Below, one piece after another: positions 40,403-48,531 of a DNA stretch of 64,000 nt; the stretch's first letter is position 1; each line of letters begins with the position of its first letter. This DNA comes from Actinoplanes sp. SE50/110 (GTDB taxonomy: Bacteria; Actinomycetota; Actinomycetes; Mycobacteriales; Micromonosporaceae). The position numbers were made by a program, and so were the translations under genes. The stretch is taken from positions 3,257,001 to 3,321,000 of the forward strand of contig NZ_LT827010.1 of NCBI RefSeq assembly GCF_900119315.1. The letters are read 5' to 3'. The notes below the pieces were generated by a model that worked only from the letters and a program-made list of their open reading frames with translations, searched no databases and had not been told where the DNA came from.

Positions 40403-41086
40403 ATGGACGCAGTGATCGTGACCGGCGGATCGAGCGGGCTCGGCGCCGCCGTCGTCGACGCCGTGATCAAGGCCGGCGGACAGCCGGTGGTGATCGACCG
40501 GCAGGCGCCCGCCCGGGAGGGCGTCCCGTGGATCGAGTGCGATCTCGCCGACACGCGGGCCGCGGAACGGGCGACCCGGGAGGCGATCGCCGCCGTCGAC
40601 GCGACGGTCAGCGGGGTGGTCACCGCCGCCGGCTTCGACGTGCCGGGAACGCTGCTCGACGTGCCGGGGGAGACCTGGGACCGGATCGTGGCGGTGGACC
40701 TGCTGGCCACCGCGGCGGTGGTCCGCGCGGCGCTGCCCGCGCTCAAGGAATCCCACGGGACCGTCGTGACGGTGGCGTCGACCCTGGGGATCAAGGCGGT
40801 GTCGGACGCCACGGCGTACTGCGCGGCGAAGTTCGGGGTGGTGGGATTCACCCGGGCGCTCGCGGCGGAACTGGCCGGCGAGGTCGGGGTGACCCTGGTG
40901 ATCCCCGGCGGGATGCGGACCAGATTCTTCGACGAGCGTGACGACAGGTACAAGCCCGGGCCGGACGCGCTGCTCAACGATCCGTGCAACGTGGCGGACG
41001 CGATCCTGTTCGCGCTGCAGCAGCCGGCCGGATGCGCGGTGCGGGAACTGGTGATCGCGGCGGAGACGGAGACGTCCTACCCGTGA
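40403..41086 (+). CDS. Short-chain dehydrogenase/reductase
   Basis: 227 residues of the classical SDR type: VTGGSSGLGAAVVDAV (NAD(P)-binding), VVTAAGFDVPG (NNAG-like position), VVTVASTLGI (catalytic Ser) and YCAAKFGVVGFTRAL (Tyr-x-x-x-Lys). Strong AGGAGG precedes ATG 40403. It is not an extended SDR like the epimerase HldD, so it may oxidise or reduce a sugar or another moiety of the product. The stop overlaps the start of the next gene by four bases. Confidence 0.9.
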   Translation: MDAVIVTGGSSGLGAAVVDAVIKAGGQPVVIDRQAPAREGVPWIECDLADTRAAERATREAIAAVDATVSGVVTAAGFDVPGTLLDVPGETWDRIVAVDLLATAAVVRAALPALKESHGTVVTVASTLGIKAVSDATAYCAAKFGVVGFTRALAAELAGEVGVTLVIPGGMRTRFFDERDDRYKPGPDALLNDPCNVADAILFALQQPAGCAVRELVIAAETETSYP

Positions 41087-42012
41087 TCCTGGTGTTGCGC
41101 GCCCTCGGAGTGGGCGACCTGGCGACCGGGGTGCCCGCGCTGCGGGCGCTCCGGTCCGCCTTCCCGGGGCGGGAACTCGTGCTGGCGGCGCCGAGGTGGT
41201 TGACGCCGCTGGTGGACCTGATCGGCGGAGTGGACCGGGTGCTGCCGGTCGACGGACTCGACGGGGTGGGCGCACCCGGTCTCCCGGAGGCGGTTTCCGG
41301 GGCGGAGCTCGCGGTGAACCTGCACGGCAGCGGGCCGGAGTCGCATCGGATGCTGCGCGGAGCCGGGCGGTTGTGGGGGTTCCGGTGTGCCGCGGCGGAG
41401 CATCTCGACGGGCCGGAGTGGGTGCGGGACGAGCATGAGGTGCATCGCTGGTGCCGGATGCTGCGGTACTACGGCGTCGCCGCGGACGAATCGGATTTGT
41501 CGCTGATGAAGCCGTTGGTGGGGTCGGCTTCGGTCACCGTGGTGCACCCGGGGGCCAAGTCGGCGTCCCGGCGGTGGCCGCCCGAGCGGTACGCGGCGGT
41601 GGCGCGCGAGCTGGCCGGGCGGGGACACCGCGTGGTGATCACCGGGAGCGGGGCGGAACGGGACCTGACCGCGAAAGTGGCGGCGGACGCGGGCCTCGGG
41701 CCGGAGGCGCTGCCGGACACCGACATCGGGTCGCTGGCCGCGCTGATCGCCGGCGCCCGGCTGCTGATCAGCGGGGACACCGGGGTGTCGCACCTGGCCA
41801 CCGGGTTCGGGACGCCGTCGGTGACATTGTTCGGGCCGATGTCGCCGGCCTACTGGGGGCCGCCGCCGGGACGGGCGCGGCACCGGGTGATCTGGCACGG
41901 CACGAGCAGCGAGCGCGGCGACCGGCCCGGCCCGGACGTGCACCCGGCGCTGCTCGCCGTCACCGTCGACGAAGCCCTGGCCGCGGCGGACCACGCGCTC
42001 GCGGCACCGTGA
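41083..42012 (+). CDS. GT9 heptosyltransferase
   Basis: 309 residues, last gene of the operon. VILVLRALGVGDLATGVPAL is the GT9 N-terminal strand-loop, followed by AVNLHGSGPESHRML, VVHPGAKSASRRWPPERYA and LLISGDTGVSHLATGFGTPS with LFGPMSPAYWGPP at the donor site, as in RfaF/WaaC heptosyltransferases. It is a second, stand-alone heptosyltransferase besides the GmhB fusion, so the product may carry two heptoses. GTG 41083 is coupled to the SDR stop. Confidence 0.92.
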   Translation: MILVLRALGVGDLATGVPALRALRSAFPGRELVLAAPRWLTPLVDLIGGVDRVLPVDGLDGVGAPGLPEAVSGAELAVNLHGSGPESHRMLRGAGRLWGFRCAAAEHLDGPEWVRDEHEVHRWCRMLRYYGVAADESDLSLMKPLVGSASVTVVHPGAKSASRRWPPERYAAVARELAGRGHRVVITGSGAERDLTAKVAADAGLGPEALPDTDIGSLAALIAGARLLISGDTGVSHLATGFGTPSVTLFGPMSPAYWGPPPGRARHRVIWHGTSSERGDRPGPDVHPALLAVTVDEALAAADHALAAP

Positions 42013-42151
42013 CGCTCCATCGAGGAGCGACGATCAGTTGTCGGCCGCGGCGCCCGACGGGACGAATGTGATCTTGGTGTTCGCCGCCTTGGATCCTTCC
42101 CCGGGTGCCCTTTTTCGCCGTAACCGCCGGATGTCCGCGCGGACGCCTGGT

Positions 42152-42157
42152 TAACGT
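42152..42157 (+). promoter_or_regulatory. Leaderless -10 box (TAACGT)
   Basis: TAACGT ends six bases before ATG 42164; no ribosome site intervenes. The remaining 42013-42151 holds no supported gene. Confidence 0.55.
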
Positions 42158-42163
42158 AGCGGC

Positions 42164-43966
42164 ATGCCCCCTGACGGTTGCGCCCGGTGGCGTGGGCACA
42201 TCATCGTGTGCGGGCTGGACGACGTCGGGCTGCGGACCGTGGAGCAGCTCTATCACGCCGGCGTCCGGGTCGTCGTGGTGGAGGACATCGCGGATCCGCG
42301 GCTGGTCCGGGTGGTGCGTGGCTGGGGCGTTCCGGTCGTGGTCGGCAGCCCGCGGCTGCAGGAGACGCTGGACGAGGCCGGGCTGCCCGGCGCGGTCGCG
42401 GTGATCTGTGTGCTCGCCGACGACCTGCACACCCTGGAGGCCGCGCTGTTGATGCGCGAGCTGCGCCCGGACGTGCGGGTGGTGGTGCAGCTGCGGAATC
42501 CGGCGGTCGGGCGGGCGCTGTCGGCGATGCAGGTCAGCGTGCTGGACGTGGCCGGGCTGTCGGCGCCGTCGATGGTCGAGGCCTGCCTGCGCAGCGGGAC
42601 GCACGAGCTGGATCTGGACGGGCAGCCGTTCGTGGCGGCGCAGGTGGTCGCCGAGCAGTCCGGGACATTGCGGACGCGGTACGGGTCGTTGGCGCCGCTC
42701 GCGGTGATGCCGGCGGCGGCCGCCTCGGACGACGACGTGGTGATCTGTCCCGGTCGGGACCATCCGGTGCGGCCCGGGGACCTGGTGACCCTGCTGGGCA
42801 CGCCGGAGGAACTGGCGGCGGCGCGGCTGCTGGACAAGGCGCGCGGTCCGGCGCACGCCGGACCCGGACGGTGGGCGCGGTCGCTGCACCTGGCCGGGTC
42901 CGTGCTGCGGGCGCTGGACAGGCGGATAGCGTACGCGTCGATCGCCCTGATGCTGCTGCTCAACCTCTCCATCGTGGTGCTGCAACTGGGCTACCGGGAG
43001 CCGGACGGCACCCGGATGACGCTGCTCGACGCGGTCTACTTCTCGGTCGAGTCGATCGCCACCGTCGGCTACGGCGACTACAACTTCCGCCACCAGCAAC
43101 CCTGGCTGCGCTGCTTCGCGATCGGCCTGATGATCCTCGGCGCGTGCTTCGCCGCGACGTTCATCGCGCTGCTCACCAACGTGCTGGTCTCCATCAAGAT
43201 CCAGGAAGCGCTCGGGAACCGGCTGCTCGACCGGCTCACCGACCACGTCGTGGTGATCGGGATCGGCTCGGTCGGCACCCGGGTCGTCGAGGGCCTGCGG
43301 GCCAGCGGCACCCGGGTGGTGGTGATCGAGTCGGACGAGGACAACCGGTACATCGACCAGGTCCGCGACAGCGGCGTGCCGGTGCTGATCGGCGACGCCA
43401 CGCTGCCCCGCACCCTGGACCGGGTGCAGCTCGGGTCGGCCCGCGCGGTCGCCGTGCTGACCAGCGACGACCTGGTCAACCTGGAGACCGGGCTGGCGGT
43501 CCGGGACCGGCTCGGCGAGCGCTGGGGATCGGTGCCGGTGGTGCTGCGGCTCTTCGACCGGACGCTGGCCGCGACCGTCGAGCACACCTTCGGGCTGGGT
43601 CTGGCCCGCTCCACGGCGGCCCTGGCCGCGCCGTGGTTCGTCGGGGCGGCGCTGGGGCTGGACGTGCTCGCCACGTTCTACGTCGGGTCGCAGCTCATGC
43701 TGGTCGGGCGGCTCACCGTGGCCGCCGGCGGCGGGCTCGACGGGCTGGCCATGCAGGACCTGTCGGCGCGCACCCGGGTGGTGGCGATCCGCCGGGCCAG
43801 CGGGCACGGCGAGCTGGAACACCCGCCGCGGCGCGACACCCGGTTCGCGGCCGGCGACCAGGCGCACCTGATCGGGCCGTACGAGGAGCTGCTCCAGGTG
43901 CTGCGCCGGGACGCGCTGTCGACCTCGGAACTCACGCCGTCGGAAAATGTCGTACCCGGTCGTTAG
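42164..43966 (+). CDS. Potassium-channel protein: RCK-pore-RCK
   Basis: 600 residues. Residues 10-130: first TrkA-N/RCK domain (HIIVCGLDDVGLRTVEQLY), then an RCK-C-like part (VRPGDLVTLLGTPEEL). Residues about 260-345: two membrane helices around a pore loop with the selectivity filter TVGYGD. Residues about 365-480: second TrkA-N domain (HVVVIGIGSVGTRVVEGL) with its own C-terminal part. It should form a tetrameric K+ channel gated by nucleotide or ion binding to the RCK rings. The soluble domain preceding the pore is less usual. Leaderless start. Confidence 0.9.
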   Translation: MPPDGCARWRGHIIVCGLDDVGLRTVEQLYHAGVRVVVVEDIADPRLVRVVRGWGVPVVVGSPRLQETLDEAGLPGAVAVICVLADDLHTLEAALLMRELRPDVRVVVQLRNPAVGRALSAMQVSVLDVAGLSAPSMVEACLRSGTHELDLDGQPFVAAQVVAEQSGTLRTRYGSLAPLAVMPAAAASDDDVVICPGRDHPVRPGDLVTLLGTPEELAAARLLDKARGPAHAGPGRWARSLHLAGSVLRALDRRIAYASIALMLLLNLSIVVLQLGYREPDGTRMTLLDAVYFSVESIATVGYGDYNFRHQQPWLRCFAIGLMILGACFAATFIALLTNVLVSIKIQEALGNRLLDRLTDHVVVIGIGSVGTRVVEGLRASGTRVVVIESDEDNRYIDQVRDSGVPVLIGDATLPRTLDRVQLGSARAVAVLTSDDLVNLETGLAVRDRLGERWGSVPVVLRLFDRTLAATVEHTFGLGLARSTAALAAPWFVGAALGLDVLATFYVGSQLMLVGRLTVAAGGGLDGLAMQDLSARTRVVAIRRASGHGELEHPPRRDTRFAAGDQAHLIGPYEELLQVLRRDALSTSELTPSENVVPGR

Positions 43967-44000
43967 GTTGTGGGCCTCGTCGTTGGTGGGGAGGGTCCCG

Positions 44001-44318
44001 ATGTACCGGCAGGGTGATGTGCTGATCGTTCCGGTTCCGCCGGCCGGGGTGCCGGCGTGCGCGCCGGTGCCCCGGGACCCGCGCGGGCGGATGGTGCTGG
44101 CGCGCGGTGAGGCCACCGGGCACGCCCACGTGGTCGGCGGGCCCGGGGTGCGGCTGGTCGCCGACCTCGACGACCCGGAGCGGATGTTCGTCGAGGTGCC
44201 GGCGCACGGGCGGGTGTCCCACGAGGAGCACGGGCCGATCGCGCTGCCCTCCGGGGTCTACCGGGTGATCCGGCAGCGGGAATATGTTCCGGGCGCGTTC
44301 CGTCCGGTCGCGGACTGA
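44001..44318 (+). CDS. Small QGDVLI/GExTGHAH family protein
   Basis: 105 residues. MYRQGDVLIVPVPPAGVPA, then LARGEATGHAHVVGGPG, VEVPAHGRVSHEEHGPI and LPSGVYRVIRQREY. Such small beta-rich proteins with QGD and GExTGHxH motifs occur in many bacteria and some phages; as I recall, they often sit beside DUF6745 or leucine-rich-repeat proteins. His residues in TGHAH and HEEHG could bind a metal. GGGGAGGG gives a good ribosome site for ATG 44001. It is followed after 16 bases by the DUF6745 gene, clearly one operon. Function unknown. Confidence 0.85.
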   Translation: MYRQGDVLIVPVPPAGVPACAPVPRDPRGRMVLARGEATGHAHVVGGPGVRLVADLDDPERMFVEVPAHGRVSHEEHGPIALPSGVYRVIRQREYVPGAFRPVAD

Positions 44319-44334
44319 GACGGGGGAGCGGATC

Positions 44335-45462
44335 GTGCGACTCACGCATGAGCAGGAGGCGCTGGCGGCCGCCGTCGAGGACCGGTGGCTGGCCGCCGCG
44401 GTGGCGACCGGGCCGGGGGACCGGGCCGCGGCCGAGGCCGGGGTGCGGGCGGCGTATCGGTCGGCCGGGCTGGCCCCACCGGAGCGGATCTACTGGGTGG
44501 GGTCGCCGCGGGCGGCTCTGCTGCTCGGCGGGGCCGACCCCGGCGCCGAGGGGCCGGCCTGGCTGGCGGAGGCGGCGGCCGGCCTGCGGCGACAGGGCTG
44601 GTCACCGGGGGAGCCGGCCGGGGCGTCCGTGCGACGGCGGGTGCGCACCGAGCCGTGGGCGGCGGCGCGCAAGGCCGCCCTGGCGGCGTTCGGGGCGCAG
44701 GGCTGGGCGCAGCTGAGCGGGGCGGCCGGGCGGCGGTCGTGGGCGCTCGTGATGGACATGGTGGCCGGGCGGCTGCGGCAGCGGCTCGGCGAGGATGTGG
44801 CCGCCCTCGGGCGGGAGTTCCAGCGGCCGGTGCTCGACGCGATCTACGGGCAGCACGACGGCGCGTGGCTGAGCACCTTCGACGCGGGGGACCGGCTGCT
44901 GCCCGGGGCCGGGCTGATGGGCGGGCTGGCCGGGCTCGCGCAGGTCGCGGGGAACGCCGGCTGGTGGTGGGCGCACGAGCGGGTCGCCGTGCTCACCGAG
45001 CGTCCGGTGGCGCTGACCCGCGACAACGTGGGGCGGCTGCACCGGGGCGACGGGCCCGCCCTGGAGTTCGCCGACGGCTACGGATTGTGGGCCTGGCGCG
45101 GTATGCCGATCCCGGCCGGGCTCGCCGCTGAGCTGCCCCGGCTCAGCGTGGACCGGATCCGGGGCGAGTCCAATGCCGAGATCCGGCGGGTGATGCTGGA
45201 ACACTTCGGCTACGAGCGGTATCTGCGGGAGGCCGGCGCCCGTAAGCGGGATGCGGACGAGACCGGGGTGCTGTGGTGGCTGGACCTGCCGGGGGACGAG
45301 CCGCTGGCGATGGTCGAGGTGGTCAACGCGACGCCCGAGCCGGACGGGAGCAGCCGGGTGTACTGGTTGCGGGTGCCGCCGCAGACCCGGACCGCTCGGG
45401 AGGGGGTGGCCTGGACGTTCGGGCTGACCGCGGACGAATATCAGCCGTTGATCCAGACCTGA
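44335..45462 (+). CDS. DUF6745 domain protein
   Basis: 375 residues. Helix-rich N-terminus (LTHEQEALAAAVEDRWLAAA), then PERIYWVGSPRAALLL, NAGWWWAHERVAVLTERPV, LHRGDGPALEFADGYGLWAW (a strand-turn repeated in family members), MLEHFGYERYLREAGA and a C-terminal YWLRVPPQTRTAREGVAWTF. This is the DUF6745 pattern. GTG 44335 has GGGGGAG seven bases upstream. It pairs with the 105-residue protein. No enzymatic motif is known to me; a link to the neighbouring LRR-type STM4015 protein is possible. Confidence 0.85.
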   Translation: MRLTHEQEALAAAVEDRWLAAAVATGPGDRAAAEAGVRAAYRSAGLAPPERIYWVGSPRAALLLGGADPGAEGPAWLAEAAAGLRRQGWSPGEPAGASVRRRVRTEPWAAARKAALAAFGAQGWAQLSGAAGRRSWALVMDMVAGRLRQRLGEDVAALGREFQRPVLDAIYGQHDGAWLSTFDAGDRLLPGAGLMGGLAGLAQVAGNAGWWWAHERVAVLTERPVALTRDNVGRLHRGDGPALEFADGYGLWAWRGMPIPAGLAAELPRLSVDRIRGESNAEIRRVMLEHFGYERYLREAGARKRDADETGVLWWLDLPGDEPLAMVEVVNATPEPDGSSRVYWLRVPPQTRTAREGVAWTFGLTADEYQPLIQT

Positions 45463-45493
45463 CCGCGGTCCCGCGGTTTCGGGCCGGTCCGTT

Positions 45494-45565
45494 GCTGTCC
45501 CGCGGTCTTGCGCTGTCTCGCGGTTTTGCGCTGTCTCGCGGTTTTGCGCTGTCCCGCGGCCTTGC
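45494..45565. repeat. 18-bp tandem repeat, four copies
   Basis: Units at 45494, 45512, 45530 and 45548, core GCTGTCTCGCGGTTTTGC. Lies in the gap between the convergent DUF6745 and STM4014 genes. Non-coding; the T-runs might add terminator function. Confidence 0.85.
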
Positions 45566-45590
45566 GCGGGCCGGCAGCCGGGGTGGATCG

Positions 45591-46904
45591 TCAGGGGGTG
45601 GGGAGCCAGCCGTTCTGGAGGGCGGCGATCTGGGCTTCGTAGGTGTCGAGGCCGTCGTCGGACAGGATGCCGGGCAGCAGATCGCCGAAGGCGTTCACCT
45701 CGGCGACGGCGTGCGAGCGCCAGTTCGCGTGGAACATCAGGTCCACGCCGGCGTGCAGCGTGCCGGGGAAACAGGCGGCGGCCCGCTCGCAGGTCCGCAT
45801 CGCCGCGGCCCACGCCGCGCCGCCGGCCGCCGCGCGGACGGCGGCGACGTCACCGCGGGCGTTGCCCAGGTGGAGATTCGTCATCGGGGAACGGCTCGTG
45901 CGGGCGACGACGTGCCGCGCCCGACCGGCGATCACGACCACCCGCAGATCCAGGACTCTGCCGGCGAGGGCCGCCTTGGGGAACCAGCGTTCGACGTGCA
46001 GGCCGTCCGGTGCCAGCCGGTCGATGATCGCGGCGATCGAGGCCTCGTCGTCGTAACGGCGTACCCGCAGGTTGTTGAAGATCTTTCCGTCGGCCAGCTC
46101 CACCGAGGTGACCGCCATGATCGGGCGGTGGCCGCCCGGTCGCCGGCCGCCGAGCGCGAGGGCCAGGACGCCGGACGCCGACGAGCCGTAGGCCGCCTTG
46201 ACGAAGACCCGGCTCCATCCCGCCGTGTCCAGCGCGGATCGCAGCGCGGCATACCCGGTGACCGCGATCTCCAGCGCGGGCGGCACGGGGACTCCGGCGG
46301 CGGACAGGACGGCGTGGCAGCGGGGCTTGGCGGTCATCGTCAGAATGTCCGCCGGCCGGTTCAGCAGGATGCCGCCACCGGCCTCGATCCGGTGCAGGGC
46401 CACTGCCAACCCGGCGAAGGCCGCCGCCCCACCGACGATCTCGCCGTGCTCCGCTGTCGGTCCGGCGGAGACAGCGGCCTGGTCGTGCTCCGCTGTCGGT
46501 CCGGCGGAGACAGCGGCCTCGCCGTGCTCCGCTGTCGGTCCGGCGGAGACAGTGGCCTCGCCGTGCTCCGCTGTCGGCCCGGCGAAGGTCGCCGCCCCGT
46601 CGTGCTCCAAGGGCGGGTCCGGGCGGTGTCCGCCGTCCCGGCCCGAGTGGTGGCGCGGCCGGTGTCCGGGGTCCAGCGGCGGCGGTGCGGTGGTGCCCAG
46701 GGCGCGGAGCAGGGCGTCGACCTCGGCGTTCTCGCCCGGCGAATCGATCCGGGTCAGGGTGTCGGGGCCGGGGACCCGGCCGGTGAGCAGGACCTCGCGC
46801 CACGGGAAGATCTCCGGCGTGGGCAGGCCGGCGCGGTCGGCGGCCGTGACGAATCGGCCGACCCGGCGGTTCTCCGGGTTGCCGACGACGGCGAGGCGGC
46901 TCAC
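45591..46904 (-). CDS. STM4014-family ATP-grasp protein
   Basis: 437 residues. LAVVGNPENRRVGRFVTA at the start, PTPEIFPWREVL, then an ATP-grasp core (VFVKAAYGSSASGVLAL, ERWFPKAAL, LHAGVDLMF, AVAEVNAFGDLLPGI) as in STM4014 proteins, whose cluster STM4011-4015 usually adds two radical-SAM proteins and an alkaline-phosphatase-like protein. Residues about 105-155 are 13-residue repeats (VSAGPTAEHGEAA) from a 39-bp minisatellite. The start GTG 46904 lies in the second copy of a 68-bp duplication and overlaps the stop of a 23-residue mini-ORF. Confidence 0.88.
   Translation of the reverse strand: MSRLAVVGNPENRRVGRFVTAADRAGLPTPEIFPWREVLLTGRVPGPDTLTRIDSPGENAEVDALLRALGTTAPPPLDPGHRPRHHSGRDGGHRPDPPLEHDGAATFAGPTAEHGEATVSAGPTAEHGEAAVSAGPTAEHDQAAVSAGPTAEHGEIVGGAAAFAGLAVALHRIEAGGGILLNRPADILTMTAKPRCHAVLSAAGVPVPPALEIAVTGYAALRSALDTAGWSRVFVKAAYGSSASGVLALALGGRRPGGHRPIMAVTSVELADGKIFNNLRVRRYDDEASIAAIIDRLAPDGLHVERWFPKAALAGRVLDLRVVVIAGRARHVVARTSRSPMTNLHLGNARGDVAAVRAAAGGAAWAAAMRTCERAAACFPGTLHAGVDLMFHANWRSHAVAEVNAFGDLLPGILSDDGLDTYEAQIAALQNGWLPTP
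46445..46600. repeat. 39-bp tandem repeat in the STM4014 gene
   Basis: Copies at 46445, 46484, 46523 and 46562, core CGTGCTCCGCTGTCGGTCCG. Adds 13-residue units in frame. Confidence 0.9.
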
Positions 46905-46972
46905 TCGGCGGCCGTGACGAATCGGGCGACCCGGCGGTTCTCCGGGTTGCCGACGACGGCGAAGCGGCTCAC
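46837..46972. repeat. 68-bp tandem duplication at the STM4014 start
   Basis: 46837-46904 and 46905-46972 are the same 68 bases with two differences. The duplicated segment holds the first 22-23 codons of STM4014 and its start. Because 68 is not a multiple of three, the outer copy ends in a stop. Confidence 0.9.
46901..46972 (-). CDS. 23-residue mini-ORF copy of the STM4014 N-terminus
   Basis: GTG 46972 overlaps the STM4015 stop (GTGA) and encodes VSRFAVVGNPENRRVARFVT and AAE before TGA, which overlaps GTG 46904 of STM4014. It is the original STM4014 start made into a short relay ORF by the 68-bp duplication; translation of STM4014 probably depends on re-initiation after it. Confidence 0.6.
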   Translation of the reverse strand: MSRFAVVGNPENRRVARFVTAAE

Positions 46973-47889
46973 TCGGCGCAGACCGTGTAGCGGCCCCAGC
47001 GCTCCTCCTCCTGGCGCTCGGACACGTCGACGGTGACGCCGGGCAGCTCGTCGGCGACCCGCTGCGCGGTCTCCGGCGACATGAAGTGGTGGTGCAGGTC
47101 GAGGGTGGTCAGGTGGGTCAGCGGCTGCCCGGTCAGCAGCGACTCGGCGCCGGTGTCGCCGAGGGTGCCCAGGGACAGGTCGAGCCGGGTCAGGCGGGCC
47201 ACCACCGGCGCCGCGGCGACCGCGGCGGCCAACTCGTCGGCGATCTCGGCGTTGCACAGGCCCAGGTGGGTGAGCGCGGGCAGGGAGCGACCGGCCAGGA
47301 TCGGCGCGAGGTCCTCGGCGCGGGCGTCGCCGCCGTAGTTCGCCACGCCCAGCCACAGTTCGAGGTGGGTGAGGGCGGGCAGCTCGCACGCGCCGACCGT
47401 GCGGATGACCGGGGCGGGCAGGCCGCCGGACTGGATCACCAGCTCGCGCAGCGCCGGATACCGGCCGGGTTCGAGGCCGAGACCCTCCGAGCCGCGCACC
47501 CACAGCACCTCCAGCGCCGGGAACGCCTCCAGCAGCGGTGTCACGTCGCCCTGGTTGATCCAGGAGATCTCGCACTGCTCGTAGGTCATCTCGCCGAGGA
47601 ACAGCGCCCGCAGCCGGCTGAGCCGGGCCACGCGGCCGATCAGCAGCTCGGCCGGGAACGCGGTGTCGAAGGCGGACCCCCAGTTGCCGACGACCAGAGC
47701 GGTGGGACCGCCCGGCCCGGCCCGCTCCAGCACCCGGTCGAGGGCGGCCTCGAACTCGGACAGCTCGGCCTCGTAGTCCTCCAGGTCGATCCGCCACGCC
47801 ACGGCCGCCGGGTCGACGGGGCCCTGCTCGTCCGCCACATCGACGATCGGCAGACCCGCGAAGGTGGTCAGGTGTTCGTTGATGGTCAC
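46969..47889 (-). CDS. STM4015-family leucine-rich-repeat protein
   Basis: 306 residues. The N-terminal VDPAAVAWRIDLEDYEAELS and LRALFLGEMTYEQCEISWIN are typical STM4015 segments, followed by irregular leucine-rich repeats (LPALTHLELWLGVANYGGDA, LTRLDLSLGTLGDTGAESLL, LTTLDLHHHFMSPETAQRV). LRRs imply protein-protein binding; the partner is probably STM4014. GTG 47889 follows GAGGGAG. The stop is coupled to the mini-ORF and STM4014. Cytoplasmic. Confidence 0.9.
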   Translation of the reverse strand: MTINEHLTTFAGLPIVDVADEQGPVDPAAVAWRIDLEDYEAELSEFEAALDRVLERAGPGGPTALVVGNWGSAFDTAFPAELLIGRVARLSRLRALFLGEMTYEQCEISWINQGDVTPLLEAFPALEVLWVRGSEGLGLEPGRYPALRELVIQSGGLPAPVIRTVGACELPALTHLELWLGVANYGGDARAEDLAPILAGRSLPALTHLGLCNAEIADELAAAVAAAPVVARLTRLDLSLGTLGDTGAESLLTGQPLTHLTTLDLHHHFMSPETAQRVADELPGVTVDVSERQEEERWGRYTVCAE

Positions 47890-48036
47890 GGGACTCCCTC
47901 GTCCGTCGTACCGGATCAGTGCCGGAAAGCTACCAACCCCCGCCGACACTGTCTGATCAGGGACTCGTCCCTCGACCAGCGAGTTGATCACTGTCAGTAT
48001 GTGCGAGCCGACTTCCCGTGATGACGAGGAGGGCTC

Positions 48037-48462
48037 GTGATCACCATCCTGCTGGTGCGGCACGCGGACATCGACCTGCCGCCGGTCTCGGCCGATCCAC
48101 CGTTGAACGAGGCGGGCCGCCGCCGCGCCGAGGCCCTGGCGCACCTGCTCGGCGCGGCCGGCGTCAGCACGGTGTTCACGTCGGCGTTCCGGCGTACGCG
48201 GGAGACCGTCGAACCGCTCAAAATGGCGTCGCGGGAGATGCCGAGCGCGGCTACCGTGGCTCATGAGGCGCGCGCCGGCAGATACGGCGCCGTCGTGTTG
48301 ATCGCCGGCCACAGCAACACGGTGCCCGAGGTGATTGCCGCCCTCGGCGCCCCGCCCCCGGCCATCGGCGAGACCGATTTCGACAACCTCTTCGTGGTGA
48401 CGACCGCGGACGATGCCGAGCCCGGCCTGCTGAGGCTGAAATACGGGATTTCCCTCTCCTGA
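48037..48462 (+). CDS. Histidine phosphatase family protein
   Basis: 141 residues. LLVRHADIDLPPVS replaces the usual RHG with RHA but keeps the phospho-His; AGHSNTVPEV holds the second His, and LNEAGRRRAEALA the second Arg region. The central part is shorter than in phosphoglycerate mutases, so SixA- or PhoE-like small phosphatase is more likely. GAGGAGG before GTG 48037 is a strong ribosome site. It precedes the protealysin gene by 69 bases; no link is clear. Confidence 0.88.
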   Translation: MITILLVRHADIDLPPVSADPPLNEAGRRRAEALAHLLGAAGVSTVFTSAFRRTRETVEPLKMASREMPSAATVAHEARAGRYGAVVLIAGHSNTVPEVIAALGAPPPAIGETDFDNLFVVTTADDAEPGLLRLKYGISLS

Positions 48463-48531
48463 GTTGTATCTGGCGCCGCCCGGCTCGCATCTGTTCCACC
48501 AGAAGCGCCACGATCGGATTCGAGGTTGACC

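Noticed and set aside
42034..42131. Minus-strand peptide tail GEGSKAANTKITFVPSGAAA ending in a stop after the heptose operon
   Set aside because: It looks protein-like, but the frame is only about 40 codons between stops and has no start codon; at most a gene remnant.
41960..44116. 718-codon minus-strand frame over the potassium channel gene
   Set aside because: His/Gln/Arg/Pro-rich without any motif; the channel filter TVGYGD lies on the plus strand.
46445..46600. 39-bp repeats suspected as a regulatory array
   Set aside because: They lie inside the STM4014 frame and encode regular 13-residue units.
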